Source of the DNA: Deltaproteobacteria bacterium
Lineage (GTDB): Bacteria > Desulfobacterota > Desulfobacteria > Desulfobacterales > Desulfatibacillaceae
Reading direction: 5' to 3'
DNA length: 18,192 bases
Assembly (NCBI GenBank): GCA_019308705.1
Contig: JAFDHW010000005.1
Location: 1-18,192 of the forward strand
Part shown: in pieces, positions 5,861 to 14,178 of the stretch
Position numbering within the stretch: the stretch's first letter is position 1
Layout: every line of letters starts with the position of its first letter
Position numbers and translations under genes: made by a program
Notes under the pieces: generated by a model
Told to the model about the DNA's origin: nothing
What the model saw: only the letters and a program-made list of their open reading frames with translations
Databases searched by the model: none

Positions 5861-7273
5861 TTGCGCGTGGCCTTTTACCAGGAGCTGTGGACCGACCAGG
5901 CCGGGCCGCTGTTGTTGGCGGAGATCCTGGAGCAAAAAGGGCACGAGGTGCGCTTCGTCCTGGCCGGGAAGGGCTGGGAGAAGACCATGGCGGAGTTCTC
6001 CCCCCACGTGGCGGCGTTTTCCGTGTACACGGGCAGCCACCTCTCCCAGCTTGCGGCCGCCCGCCGCGTCAAGGAAACCTGCTCCCCCGCCCCCCTGGTG
6101 GTCCTGGGCGGCCCCCACCCCACGTTTTACCCGGAGGTCCTCAAGGACCCCATGGTGGACGCGGCCTGCGCGGGCGAAGCCGAAACCGCCTTTCCCGCCT
6201 TCCTGGAAGCCATAGAATCCGGAAGCCTCGAAAAGGGCGTGGAAAACTTCGCCGTCAAGCACCAAGGCCGGGTCATCCGCCGGCCCATGGCCCCCCTGGT
6301 GCGGGACCTGGACGCCCTGCCCATCCCCCGGCGCGAGGCCCTGTACAACCACTATCCCCTCCTGGCAAAAGCTCCCTTCATGCGGATCTGTGCGGGCCGG
6401 GGCTGTCCCTATTCCTGCTCCTACTGCTTCAACGGGGCCTTCCGGCGCATGACCCGCGGCCTTGGCCCTTACATCCGCAGGCGAAGCCCCGAAAACGTGC
6501 TGGAGGAAATGGCGTATCTCTCCAGGGAGTACGGCATGAAACACGCCATCTTCAACGACGACGTGTTCACCCTGGACCGCGGCTGGTTAGAGGCGTTCGC
6601 CCGGGAAAAGGGCCGCCTGGCCAGGAAGGTGACCTACGACATTTCCACCTGCGCCCGGTTTTTGAGCGGGGAGGTGGTGCGGCTTTTGGCGGGGTCCGGG
6701 TGCCGGATGGTCTGCATGGGGGTGGAGGTGGCGGACGAACGCTTCCGGCAGGAAGTGCTCAAAAAGCCCGGGACCAACCGGGAGATCCTGGACGCGGCCG
6801 AAAGGCTCCACGCCGCGGGCATCGGCATCCAGACCTACAACATGGTGGGATTCCCCGGCCAGACCCTGGAACAAGCCCTGGACACCGTGCGTTTGAACCG
6901 CGAAATCAGGCCGTTCTACGCCTGGTGCTCCATCGCCACGCCCTACCCGGGCACGGAGCTTTCGGCCTACTGGGCCAGGCAGTACGGTTCCGGGGAAACC
7001 GACCTCCCCCAGCTGGCCAACCCGAGCTACTTCCAGGCGTCGGCCCTGCCCGGGGAGGAGGCGGCCGCAGCCACCAACCTGCAGAAGTTCTTCGCCCTGC
7101 TGGTGCGGTTCCCCTTCCTGGAGCCCCTGGTGCTTCGCCTGATAAAACGCCCCGCCAACCGGGGGTTCCACGCGGTGTACCAGGCGGTCTACGGCCTGCA
7201 CATGATGCGCAGGCTAAAGGCGGGTCCCGCCTACGCCCTGGCCCTGTACCGGCGCCTCAGGGGGCATTTCTGA
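5861..7273 (+). CDS. B12-binding domain radical SAM protein
   Basis: A 470-residue protein. Residues 1-150 resemble a cobalamin-binding Rossmann domain (VVLGGPHPTFYPE at 80-92) but lack the DxHxxG motif that ligates cobalt from below. Residues 175-390 are a radical SAM barrel with CPYSCSYC; Cys182, Cys186 and Cys189 hold the [4Fe-4S] cluster that cleaves SAM. The C-terminal 80 residues are basic and partly hydrophobic. Relatives include methyltransferases and cyclases (BchE/HpnJ type), but the substrate cannot be told. The start is TTG, chosen because AAAGGAG lies 8 bp upstream and the protein begins as the family does (RVAFYQELW). The gene is 57 nt after nadA. Its stop TGA directly abuts the stop of the convergent helicase gene. 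Confidence 0.88.
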   Translation: MRVAFYQELWTDQAGPLLLAEILEQKGHEVRFVLAGKGWEKTMAEFSPHVAAFSVYTGSHLSQLAAARRVKETCSPAPLVVLGGPHPTFYPEVLKDPMVDAACAGEAETAFPAFLEAIESGSLEKGVENFAVKHQGRVIRRPMAPLVRDLDALPIPRREALYNHYPLLAKAPFMRICAGRGCPYSCSYCFNGAFRRMTRGLGPYIRRRSPENVLEEMAYLSREYGMKHAIFNDDVFTLDRGWLEAFAREKGRLARKVTYDISTCARFLSGEVVRLLAGSGCRMVCMGVEVADERFRQEVLKKPGTNREILDAAERLHAAGIGIQTYNMVGFPGQTLEQALDTVRLNREIRPFYAWCSIATPYPGTELSAYWARQYGSGETDLPQLANPSYFQASALPGEEAAAATNLQKFFALLVRFPFLEPLVLRLIKRPANRGFHAVYQAVYGLHMMRRLKAGPAYALALYRRLRGHF

Positions 7274-10200
7274 TCATTCCGCAAACAGCCTCTTCTGCAC
7301 CGGCCCGGTCCTTTTCCCGGGCCGGGAGGCTTCCCGCACGTCCAAAAGCTTCTTGCTGACCGCGGAAAGAAAGGGCGACTCCGGGTTCTGGACCGTCCTT
7401 CCCCGGATGGTGCGGCGTTTGGCCCTGAAGAGCCACAGCCGCCTGGCGGCGCGGGTGACGGCCACGTAGAACAGGCGGCGCTCCTCGTCCTCATCGGTCT
7501 TTCTGCCCGGAAGGCGCAGGGGAAACAGGCCGTCCTCGCACCCCAGCACGAACACCCCCTCAAACTCCAGGCCCTTGGCCGCGTGCACCGTGGAAAGGGT
7601 CACCCGGTCCGCCCGGGGATCGAAGACGTCGGCGTCCGTGGCCGTGGCCGCGAAGGCGGCGAAGGAGCGCGCGTCCGCGCCGAAGTCCCGCGCCAGGCGG
7701 CGCAGGCGTTGTAGGGGGGCCTCCCCGCCCTCCACGGCCGGGGCCTGGCCCAGGGGCGCCATGGGGAACCGGCGCACCAGGGCGGAGAGCATCTGTTCCA
7801 CGCTCCCGGCTTCGGCCACGTCCCCGGCCGCGCGCTTCAAGGCTCCGTCCACCTCGGCAAGGGCCCGCGAAACGTCCGGCGGCAACCCGGCTTCCATGCC
7901 CCGGCGGGCCAGCTCGAAGGTCCGGCGCACGGTGCGGCCGTTGTCCGCGCAGGCGGCCAAAAGCGCCTTGGCGGCCCGGGCGCCCTCGGGCAGGATCTCT
8001 ATGGCCCGCAGCACGTCCGGGTCCGCGGCGCACCCGGTGCAGACCTTGAGCAGGGAGACCAGCCGGGCGGCCTCCGGCCCGGCCATCACGGCCTTCCTGT
8101 CCGCGGTTTGGAAGGGGATGCCCCCCCTGGCCAGGGCCTCGGCCACGGGACCGGCCTGGTCCCGGGTGCGGAACAGCACGGCGAAGTCGGAAAAGGACCA
8201 ATCCCCGCCGTCCTCGTACCCGCCGCGGCCGGAATCCACGGAAAACAGGCTCGTGCCGCCCACCGCGGCCTCGATGGCGGCCACCACGGCCTCGGCCTCC
8301 GCCGCCGGGGTGGGCGCGGCCAAAAGGGATATCTTGGGTCCATCCTCCCGCACGGCGGAAAGCCGGGGTTTCCTCTCCCCGGGCCGGATGACCCGCGAGG
8401 CGGCGGCAAGCACGTTTTTCGCGCTGCGGTAGTTGGTGGAAAGCTCCACCACCGCGGCGGCGGGGTGGTCCTGGGCGAACCGGTGGAACAGGGAGCAATC
8501 CGCGCCCCGAAACCCGTAGATGGCCTGGTCCGGGTCGCCGATGACGAAAAGGCCCCGGCCGTCGGGGCACAAAAGCGACACCAGCCGGTACTGGGCGAAA
8601 TTGATGTCCTGGTATTCGTCCACGCACACGTGGGAAAACCGCCGTGCCGAGGCCAGGAAGTCCGGGTCCTCCTCCATGCGCCGCACGGCGGCGAACAAAA
8701 TGTCGTCGAAGTCCAGAAGCCCGCTTTCCGCCAGGGCTTCCTGGTAGGCGCGGTAGAGTTCCCGGAGCGGCGCCGGGTCGGCGACGCCGAAGATTTCGGG
8801 CAGCCGGGGGTCCTCCGGCCCGGCCAGCACCTGCTTGGCCCGGGAGACGGCCCGGGCGGCGGCGGAAAGGCTTTTGGGCGGCTCGCCCCGCCGGCGCTTC
8901 ATGCGGGCCGCGGCGCGGGAAAGGGCGTATTCCTGGTCCTCGGGCCCGGCCACCCGGGGCGCCTCCCCTTCCGGTGCGGCCCGGGCGAGAAGGTCCAGGC
9001 ACAGGGCGTGGAAGGTGCCCGCGAACACTTTCTCCCCGGTTCCGGGGCAGAGCTTTTCCAGCCGCTCCTTGAGCTGGGCCCCGGCCTTGTTGGTGAAGGT
9101 CACGGCCAGGACGGCCTCCGGGGAAACGCCGGATTCCAGCAGCCGGGCGATCCGGTGCACCAGGGTGCGGGTCTTGCCCGTGCCCGGCCCGGCGCACACC
9201 AGCACGGGCCGGGAGACCTCCTCCACCGCGCGTTGCTGCTCGGGGTTCAGCGGGCCGGGTTTGCCGGCGGCAAGGGGCTTTTTCGCCGGGGCGTCCCACA
9301 GCCCGGCCTGCCGCCGGGGCGGCTCCGCCGCGGTTTCCGGACGGGACGCCCCGGGCCCGGGTGTTTCTTTTCGCGGAAGGTTCTCCCCCGCGAACAGGGC
9401 GGCCTGGCCGGCGAGTCTCTCCCTTTCGCCGTCCGCGAAGATCTTCACCTTGCCGTACTCGCCGTCGAAGCCCCCGGCCAGGTTCATGTCGCCTTTCCGC
9501 ATCCGGCCCAGGGCCTCGGCCAACAGCGGCAGGCGGAAGCCCTCCAGTTTCTCCAGGGGGGTGTCCATGAGGATGTTCCGCTCCGGGCCGAAGGCGGCCA
9601 GGGCGTCCTCGTAGGCCGTGGCGACCGCCTTGGTGGCCGGGCCCTTGCCCAAGACCTCGGCCAGCACCTCGCACAGGGGCACCAGGGAATAATAGGGGGC
9701 CGCGCCCGGGGGTTTTTCCCCGGCCGGCCGTCCGGCGAGCTCGTGCACCCGAAAGGCCACCCCCAGGGTGAGGGGCCGGCCGCATCGGGGGCAGAGACCG
9801 GAAAGCCGCCGGGTTTCTTCGGGCTCCAGCACCACCCCGCACTTGCGGTGCCCGTCCAGGTGGTACTTGCCTTCCTCGGGAAAGAACTCGATGGTCCCGG
9901 CGAATCCGCCCTTTACGCCCATTTTCAGCGCCCGGGCCAGGCCGGGATAGGAAAGCTCGCCCTCCACCAGGTTGGCCTCCCGCATGAGCTTGGCCGGCGA
10001 GTGGGCGTCGGAGTTGGAGACCAGGGTCATGCGGTCCAGTTCCGGCACCCGCCAGTTCATGGGCGGGTCCGAGGAAAGCCCGGTTTCCACGGCGAAGATG
10101 TATTCGGAAAGCTCCCCGAAGCATTCCTTCACGCCGTCGAACCCGCTCTTGGACCCCAGCATGGAGAACCACGGCGTCCACACGTGGGCGGGGATGAACA

Positions 10201-10675
10201 AAACATCCTCGGACGCGCCGAGGGCGATCTCCAGCAGGTGCCTCGCGTCCAGGCCCAGGATGGGCCGGCCGTCGGACCGGATGTTGCCGATCTTTTCCAG
10301 GTCCTGGTTGAACCGCCGGGCGGAGGAAAGGTCCGGGAACAGGATCACGTTGTGGTTCTTCCGGGTCTTCTCGCCGCGCTTGTAGATGCAGGAGATCTCC
10401 GCGGACAGGACGAACCGCACCTCCTCGACGCAGGAGGGGGGGACCCGCCCGTCCATGTGCGCGGCCAACTCCGGCTTCAGGGAAAACAGCCCCTCCTCGG
10501 CGGGCACGAGCTTGTTTTCGATCTCGGCGAACCACGCCGGGTGGGTGCAGTCGCCGGTGCCCACCAGGTTCACGCCCTTTTTCTTGGCCCACAGGTAATA
10601 GTTTTCCAGGTCCGCGTTTTTGGCGGTGGCCCGGGAATACTTGGAGTGCACGTGGAGGTCGGCGACGTAGCGCAT
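7274..10675 (-). CDS. PHP phosphoesterase (zinc-ribbon type) fused to UvrD-family helicase
   Basis: A 1133-residue fusion. Residues 1-270 are a PHP metal-dependent phosphoesterase of the COG1379 kind: DLHVHSKYS (6-14), GTGDCTHPAWF (39-49), IPAHVWTPW (161-169) and NSDAHSPAK (221-229). A zinc ribbon follows (Cys279, Cys295, Cys298, perhaps His276), then a linker to about 470. The rest is a superfamily 1A helicase with all motifs: Q (LNPEQQ), Walker A (AGPGTGKT, near 495-502), Ia (TFTNKAG), II (VDEYQD), III (GDPDQAIYGFRG), IV (NYRSAKNV), V (STVHAAKGLEFEGV) and VI (LFYVAVTRA). DNA unwinding in repair is expected; the PHP part may be a nuclease or phosphatase. ATG at 10675 was chosen because the PHP fold starts there; an ATG at 10711 is possible. 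It follows the hydrolase gene by 69 nt, with a small hairpin (10690-10704) in between. Confidence 0.92.
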   Translation of the reverse strand: MRYVADLHVHSKYSRATAKNADLENYYLWAKKKGVNLVGTGDCTHPAWFAEIENKLVPAEEGLFSLKPELAAHMDGRVPPSCVEEVRFVLSAEISCIYKRGEKTRKNHNVILFPDLSSARRFNQDLEKIGNIRSDGRPILGLDARHLLEIALGASEDVLFIPAHVWTPWFSMLGSKSGFDGVKECFGELSEYIFAVETGLSSDPPMNWRVPELDRMTLVSNSDAHSPAKLMREANLVEGELSYPGLARALKMGVKGGFAGTIEFFPEEGKYHLDGHRKCGVVLEPEETRRLSGLCPRCGRPLTLGVAFRVHELAGRPAGEKPPGAAPYYSLVPLCEVLAEVLGKGPATKAVATAYEDALAAFGPERNILMDTPLEKLEGFRLPLLAEALGRMRKGDMNLAGGFDGEYGKVKIFADGERERLAGQAALFAGENLPRKETPGPGASRPETAAEPPRRQAGLWDAPAKKPLAAGKPGPLNPEQQRAVEEVSRPVLVCAGPGTGKTRTLVHRIARLLESGVSPEAVLAVTFTNKAGAQLKERLEKLCPGTGEKVFAGTFHALCLDLLARAAPEGEAPRVAGPEDQEYALSRAAARMKRRRGEPPKSLSAAARAVSRAKQVLAGPEDPRLPEIFGVADPAPLRELYRAYQEALAESGLLDFDDILFAAVRRMEEDPDFLASARRFSHVCVDEYQDINFAQYRLVSLLCPDGRGLFVIGDPDQAIYGFRGADCSLFHRFAQDHPAAAVVELSTNYRSAKNVLAAASRVIRPGERKPRLSAVREDGPKISLLAAPTPAAEAEAVVAAIEAAVGGTSLFSVDSGRGGYEDGGDWSFSDFAVLFRTRDQAGPVAEALARGGIPFQTADRKAVMAGPEAARLVSLLKVCTGCAADPDVLRAIEILPEGARAAKALLAACADNGRTVRRTFELARRGMEAGLPPDVSRALAEVDGALKRAAGDVAEAGSVEQMLSALVRRFPMAPLGQAPAVEGGEAPLQRLRRLARDFGADARSFAAFAATATDADVFDPRADRVTLSTVHAAKGLEFEGVFVLGCEDGLFPLRLPGRKTDEDEERRLFYVAVTRAARRLWLFRAKRRTIRGRTVQNPESPFLSAVSKKLLDVREASRPGKRTGPVQKRLFAE

Positions 10676-10689
10676 GAAAATTCCCTCAT

Positions 10690-10704
10690 CCCGCCCGTGG
10701 CGGG
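10690..10704 (-). other. Short hairpin in the helicase leader
   Basis: CCCGCC and GGCGGG form a perfect 6-bp stem with a 3-base loop, about 15 bp before the helicase ATG. It has no T-run. It could tune translation or be chance in GC-rich DNA. Confidence 0.3.
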
Positions 10705-10744
10705 CGTCCATGGTTGTCGTGGGGGAGGCGGGGCGGAAAACGCC

Positions 10745-11920
10745 TTATTCCAGGTGGTCGCGGAGCCACCGGCAGGTGGGGCGCCACACCTTCTGCATGG
10801 CGTTTTCCCCCACCACGAGGTCCAGGTGGCCGGTGGCGGGCACGCCCTTCAAGTTCTCCGGCACCTTGGGGGTGATGATCTCGTGGGCCAAAAGCACGGA
10901 ATCGGGCCGGGCCATGAGGTCGTACTGGCCGAAGAAGAACAGGAAGTTGGTGTGCTCGCGGTTGGCCTTGCGCATCTTGCGGATCATCTCCGGGGAGTAC
11001 ATGCGGGAATTCACTCCCTCCCCTACCATGGTGCGGAGGCTCGCGTGCAGCGCCGCGGGGATGGGCTCCATGATGTTGCCCAAAATGGTCTTCACCGTCT
11101 TGGCCCGGATGTTGAACGGGTTCCATAAAAACATGAAAAAGGGGTTGTAGCGCACCACCGAGGCGGGAAACTTGCGGATGAGCCTCGTCACCGGCACCAG
11201 CCCCCCGGCCGCGGTGCCCAAAAACGTCCGCTCCTCCATCTCCAGGGCCTGGCTGACCATGTTGGTATAGGGCGCGATGCGCAAGAAAAGCTCGTTCAAG
11301 GACACGGGACTTCCGATGGTGACCACGTTCCTGACCCGAAGGTCCTCGTTCTTGGACAAATAGGCGTACATGAGCATGCCGCCCATGGAAAACCCCACCC
11401 AGGAAACCCAGGGGTTGCCGAAGTCCTCGCAGGCGTGCTTGAGCACCAGGGGGATCTCCTTGTCGGCCAGGTAGGAGAAATCCAGGTTCGGCGGGGTCTG
11501 GTAGCGCTTCCGAAAGTGGATGCTCTGGGGGCAGTGGGTGGCCACAAACCGGTTGTGCACCCGCTCGGTGTAGCCGGGGTGGTACAAGTAGACGGTGAAT
11601 CCTTCGCTGGCCAGAAGGTTGGCAAAGGAGCGGTTGTGGTTCAAATGCAGGATCTCGCCCCGGTCGTCGGTGCGGAACAGGTTGGCGTTGGCGGCCAGGC
11701 CCGGGGCCATGACCACCGCCCCCCGCCGCGGCAGGGACGCGGACGCGGAATAGATCTTCTTGATGAAGATCTCCCGCTCACCGTCCGTGGGGAACTGGTC
11801 CTCGGCCTGGAGGAAATACGGGGGCTGCGGAGCCCGGCGGTCCACCAGGGTCCGGTCGTATCCGTCGTCCAGCTTCCGCTGTACAAGTGTTTGGAATAAC
11901 ATGGTATGCTTTTTCAACAC
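10745..11920 (-). CDS. Alpha/beta-fold hydrolase (lipase/PhaC-like fold, serine nucleophile)
   Basis: A 391-residue protein from GTG 11920, or 385 from ATG 11902. It has an alpha/beta hydrolase layout: MAPGLAANANLFR (71-83) at the oxyanion loop, nucleophile elbow WVGFSMGG with Ser178, an acid in GQYDLMA (Asp334) and a His in TGHLDL (His365). The overall pattern resembles PHA-synthase-like and acid-lipase-like families. PHA synthases use Cys in this elbow, so Ser points to an esterase or lipase instead. There is no clear signal peptide. An AGGG lies 4-5 bp before the GTG, and no clear ribosome site precedes the ATG, so the start is uncertain. It is divergent from the acyl-CoA dehydrogenase at 12082 and probably co-transcribed with the helicase fusion. 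The substrate is unknown. Confidence 0.85.
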   Translation of the reverse strand: MLKKHTMLFQTLVQRKLDDGYDRTLVDRRAPQPPYFLQAEDQFPTDGEREIFIKKIYSASASLPRRGAVVMAPGLAANANLFRTDDRGEILHLNHNRSFANLLASEGFTVYLYHPGYTERVHNRFVATHCPQSIHFRKRYQTPPNLDFSYLADKEIPLVLKHACEDFGNPWVSWVGFSMGGMLMYAYLSKNEDLRVRNVVTIGSPVSLNELFLRIAPYTNMVSQALEMEERTFLGTAAGGLVPVTRLIRKFPASVVRYNPFFMFLWNPFNIRAKTVKTILGNIMEPIPAALHASLRTMVGEGVNSRMYSPEMIRKMRKANREHTNFLFFFGQYDLMARPDSVLLAHEIITPKVPENLKGVPATGHLDLVVGENAMQKVWRPTCRWLRDHLE

Positions 11921-11939
11921 AATCCCTGTCGGCCATGAC

Positions 11940-11969
11940 AGTTTAGGGCCATTGAACGGCGGGTGTCAA
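11940..11969 (-). promoter_or_regulatory. Sigma70-type promoter of the hydrolase gene
   Basis: On the minus strand a perfect TTGACA (11969-11964), 18 bp, then TAAACT (11945-11940). The predicted start near 11933 gives a leader of about 13 nt to GTG 11920 or 31 nt to ATG 11902. CTGTC (11926-11930) and GACAG (11937-11941) form an inverted repeat over the -10 edge and start site, a possible operator. No convincing promoter was found for the divergent acyl-CoA dehydrogenase in the rest of the gap. Confidence 0.55.
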
Positions 11970-12081
11970 GCAAAGCGAGCGTTTGTTTTTGATCCTGCCG
12001 CGGCTTTCTGCTACCGTCTTCGCACGCCCGGACCACCCCCTGGGAGCCTTTCAAAATCCACGCCGGACGAACGGTTTTGCC

Positions 12082-13230
12082 ATGGACGTGTTCCTGAATG
12101 AAAAAAACCGCGCGGTGGCCCGCTCCGTGCGCCGGTTCTGCGACCGGCACATCGCCCCCATCGCCGCCTCCCTGGACGCCGAGGCCCGGTTTCCCTGGGA
12201 GGTGGTGGAAAAGATGGGCGAGGCGGGCTACTTCGGCATCCAGGCCCCGGTGGAGCTTTCCGGCGCGGGCATGGACACGGTGGACTACGCCCTGGTCATC
12301 GAGGAGATCTCCCGGGCCTGCGGCGGCCTGGGCCTGTGCGTCACGGTGCACAACTCCGTGGCGCTGTACCCCATCCTGGCCTTTGGTACGAAGGAGCAGA
12401 AGGAGCGCTTCGTTCCGGACCTGGCCACGGGCAAAAAGATCGGCGCCTTCTGCCTCACCGAGCCCAACGCCGGGTCCGACGCCTCGGGCGTGGAGGCCAC
12501 CGCGGTCGAAGACGGGGACCACTACGTGGTCAACGCCAACAAGGTGTTCGTGACCAACGGCGGGGTGGCGGATGTGTGCCTCATCTTTGCCAGGACAGAC
12601 CCCGCCGCGGGCAGGAAGGGCATTTCCGTGCTTGTGGCCGAGCGCGGCGCCCCGGGTTTTTCCGTGGGCGAGCTGGAGGATTTGTCGGGCATGCGGGCGA
12701 ACCCCGTGTCCTCCATCCGCCTCACCGACTGCCGGGTGCCCAAAGAGAACCTTCTGGGCCGTCCCGGCCAGGGGCTTGCCATCGGGCTGGCGGCCCTGGA
12801 CACGGGGCGCATCGGCATCGCGGCCCAGGCGGTGGGCATCGCCCAGGCGGCCCTGGAGGAAGGGGTGCGCTACGCCAAACAGCGCCGCCAGTTCGGAGCG
12901 CCCATCGCCAGCCACCAGGCGGTTTCGGCCATGATCGCGGACATGGCCTGCCAGGTGGAGGCCGCCCGGCTTTTGGTCATACGGGCCGCCATGGCCCGGG
13001 ACGCAGGCGGCCCCTTCACCAAGGAGTCCGCCATGGCCAAGCTGTACGCCTCCGAGGCCGCCGGCAACGTCACGGACATGGCCGTGCAGATCCACGGCGG
13101 CTACGGCTACTCCCGGACCTTCGCCGTGGAGCGCTATTGGCGCGACGCCCGAGTCACCCGCATCTACGAGGGCACCTCGGAGATCCACCGCATGGTGGTG
13201 GCCAGAAGCGTGATGGAGGAACTGGAATGA
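12082..13230 (+). CDS. Acyl-CoA dehydrogenase, short/medium-chain type
   Basis: A 382-residue canonical family member that oxidises acyl-CoA to trans-2-enoyl-CoA with FAD. It has LTEPNAGSDASG (about 129-140), FVTNGGVAD, the cross-subunit FAD motif KQRRQFG, IHGGYGYSR, and the catalytic Glu363 in IYEGTSEIH, as in short- and medium-chain and butyryl-CoA dehydrogenases. This contrasts with the pair at 200-2492, which lacks that Glu. ATG 12082 is chosen because the protein then starts as the family does (MDVFLNEKNRAVARSVRRF); the ribosome site is weak. Its TGA overlaps the ATG of etfB in ATGA, showing translational coupling and a shared role: electrons from its FAD go to the ETF. Confidence 0.95.
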   Translation: MDVFLNEKNRAVARSVRRFCDRHIAPIAASLDAEARFPWEVVEKMGEAGYFGIQAPVELSGAGMDTVDYALVIEEISRACGGLGLCVTVHNSVALYPILAFGTKEQKERFVPDLATGKKIGAFCLTEPNAGSDASGVEATAVEDGDHYVVNANKVFVTNGGVADVCLIFARTDPAAGRKGISVLVAERGAPGFSVGELEDLSGMRANPVSSIRLTDCRVPKENLLGRPGQGLAIGLAALDTGRIGIAAQAVGIAQAALEEGVRYAKQRRQFGAPIASHQAVSAMIADMACQVEAARLLVIRAAMARDAGGPFTKESAMAKLYASEAAGNVTDMAVQIHGGYGYSRTFAVERYWRDARVTRIYEGTSEIHRMVVARSVMEELE

Positions 13231-14003
13231 GGGTGGCGGTGTGCGTGAAATCCGTGGTGTCCAAAGAGCCCAAGAACGTGAAAGGCCCCTTTGTGCCGCG
13301 TTCGCCGGACCAGTGCGTGCTGAACCCCTTCGACCGCCCGGCCGTCGGCCTGGCGCGGGAGCTTGCCGGGGAGACCGGCGAGGTGTGCGCCGTTTCCATG
13401 GGGCCGCAGACCGCCATGGGCGCCCTGCGCGAGGCCCTGGCCCTGGGCGCGGACCGGGGCGTTCTTTTGTGCGACCCGGCCCTGGCCGGCTCGGACACCC
13501 TGGCCACCTCCCGAGCCCTGGCCGCGGCGGCAAAGCGGCTTTCGCCCCTGGACCTCGTCGTATTCGGAACCCGCAGCGCGGATTCCGACACGGGCCACGT
13601 CCCCCCCCAGACCGCCGTGCTTTTGGGCCTTCCCCTGGTCTCCTGGGTGGTCTCCGCGAAAATCTCCCAAGGCGTGCTCTCCGCCCTGCGCGCGGCCGAC
13701 GGGTTCGAGGAGAAGGTGCGCGCGCCCTTGCCCGCGGTGGTCACCGTGCACCCCAAGGTCCCGGCTCCCGAGGAACCCGGCCTGGCGGACCTCGATGCCG
13801 CTTTCGACAAAAAGCCCCTCACCTGCTGGGACCTGGCCGCCCTGGGCGTTTCCCCCGGGCAAGCCGGACAGGCCGGCTCCCCCACCACGGTCCTTTCCAT
13901 GGCCCGGACCAAGGCCGGCCGGTCCTGCGAGCTGCTGGAGGGCAGCGGGCGGGACCAGGCCCGGGAACTGGTCCGCCGACTCAAGGACAAGGGCCTTTTG
14001 TGA
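13227..14003 (+). CDS. etfB: Electron transfer flavoprotein beta subunit
   Basis: A 258-residue EtfB that, with EtfA, accepts electrons from acyl-CoA dehydrogenases. It begins MRVAVCVKSV, as the family does. It has NPFDRPAVGLA (34-44), SMGPQTAMGALREALALGADRG with the ALREALAMGAD pattern, and the nucleotide-binding stretch GTRSADSDTGHVPPQ. ADGFEEKV and LPAVVTV also fit. The ATG overlaps the stop of the upstream dehydrogenase by 4 nt. Odd point: no etfA follows; the next gene is hsp20 after a 175-bp gap. EtfA must come from elsewhere in the genome. Whether the ETF bifurcates electrons cannot be decided from EtfB alone. Confidence 0.93.
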   Translation: MRVAVCVKSVVSKEPKNVKGPFVPRSPDQCVLNPFDRPAVGLARELAGETGEVCAVSMGPQTAMGALREALALGADRGVLLCDPALAGSDTLATSRALAAAAKRLSPLDLVVFGTRSADSDTGHVPPQTAVLLGLPLVSWVVSAKISQGVLSALRAADGFEEKVRAPLPAVVTVHPKVPAPEEPGLADLDAAFDKKPLTCWDLAALGVSPGQAGQAGSPTTVLSMARTKAGRSCELLEGSGRDQARELVRRLKDKGLL

Positions 14004-14040
14004 CCGCTGCCCGTCTCACCAAATCTCTGTGCCCGACCGC

Positions 14041-14046
14041 TATAAT
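14041..14046 (+). promoter_or_regulatory. Candidate -10 box upstream of hsp20
   Basis: A perfect TATAAT in the 175-bp etfB-hsp20 gap, 132 bp before the hsp20 ATG. No good -35 is found at 16-18 bp, and I see neither a clear sigma32 promoter nor a CIRCE element. Confidence 0.35.
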
Positions 14047-14127
14047 CACGTATTTTACCGTCTTTACACCCCCCTTGCTCTGCATTAGCTTGGAATACAC
14101 CCGCCCCCCGCGGCGCGCCGTTTTTCG

Positions 14128-14144
14128 GGCACGGCCCCCGTGCC
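14128..14144 (+). other. Hairpin in the hsp20 leader
   Basis: GGCACGG (14128-14134) pairs perfectly with CCGTGCC (14138-14144) around a CCC loop. A smaller stem CGGA/TCCG (14144-14154) follows. T-runs lie before it, not after, so it is not a rightward terminator. It is in the right place for a structured leader of a heat-shock gene, but the ribosome site (AAGAGG, 14172-14177) is not visibly sequestered by it. Confidence 0.4.
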
Positions 14145-14178
14145 GGAGCTTCCGCTCAACCCCAATAGGATAAGAGGC

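Noticed and set aside
8108..11128. A 1006-codon open frame on the plus strand opposite the helicase fusion
   Set aside because: It lies antisense to a gene with complete family motifs, shows no recognisable domain and is rich in Gly, Pro, Arg and His, typical of a GC-rich shadow frame.
11983..12081. An upstream TTG start for the acyl-CoA dehydrogenase at 12082
   Set aside because: The extra 33 residues do not look like the family, which normally begins close to ATG 12082.
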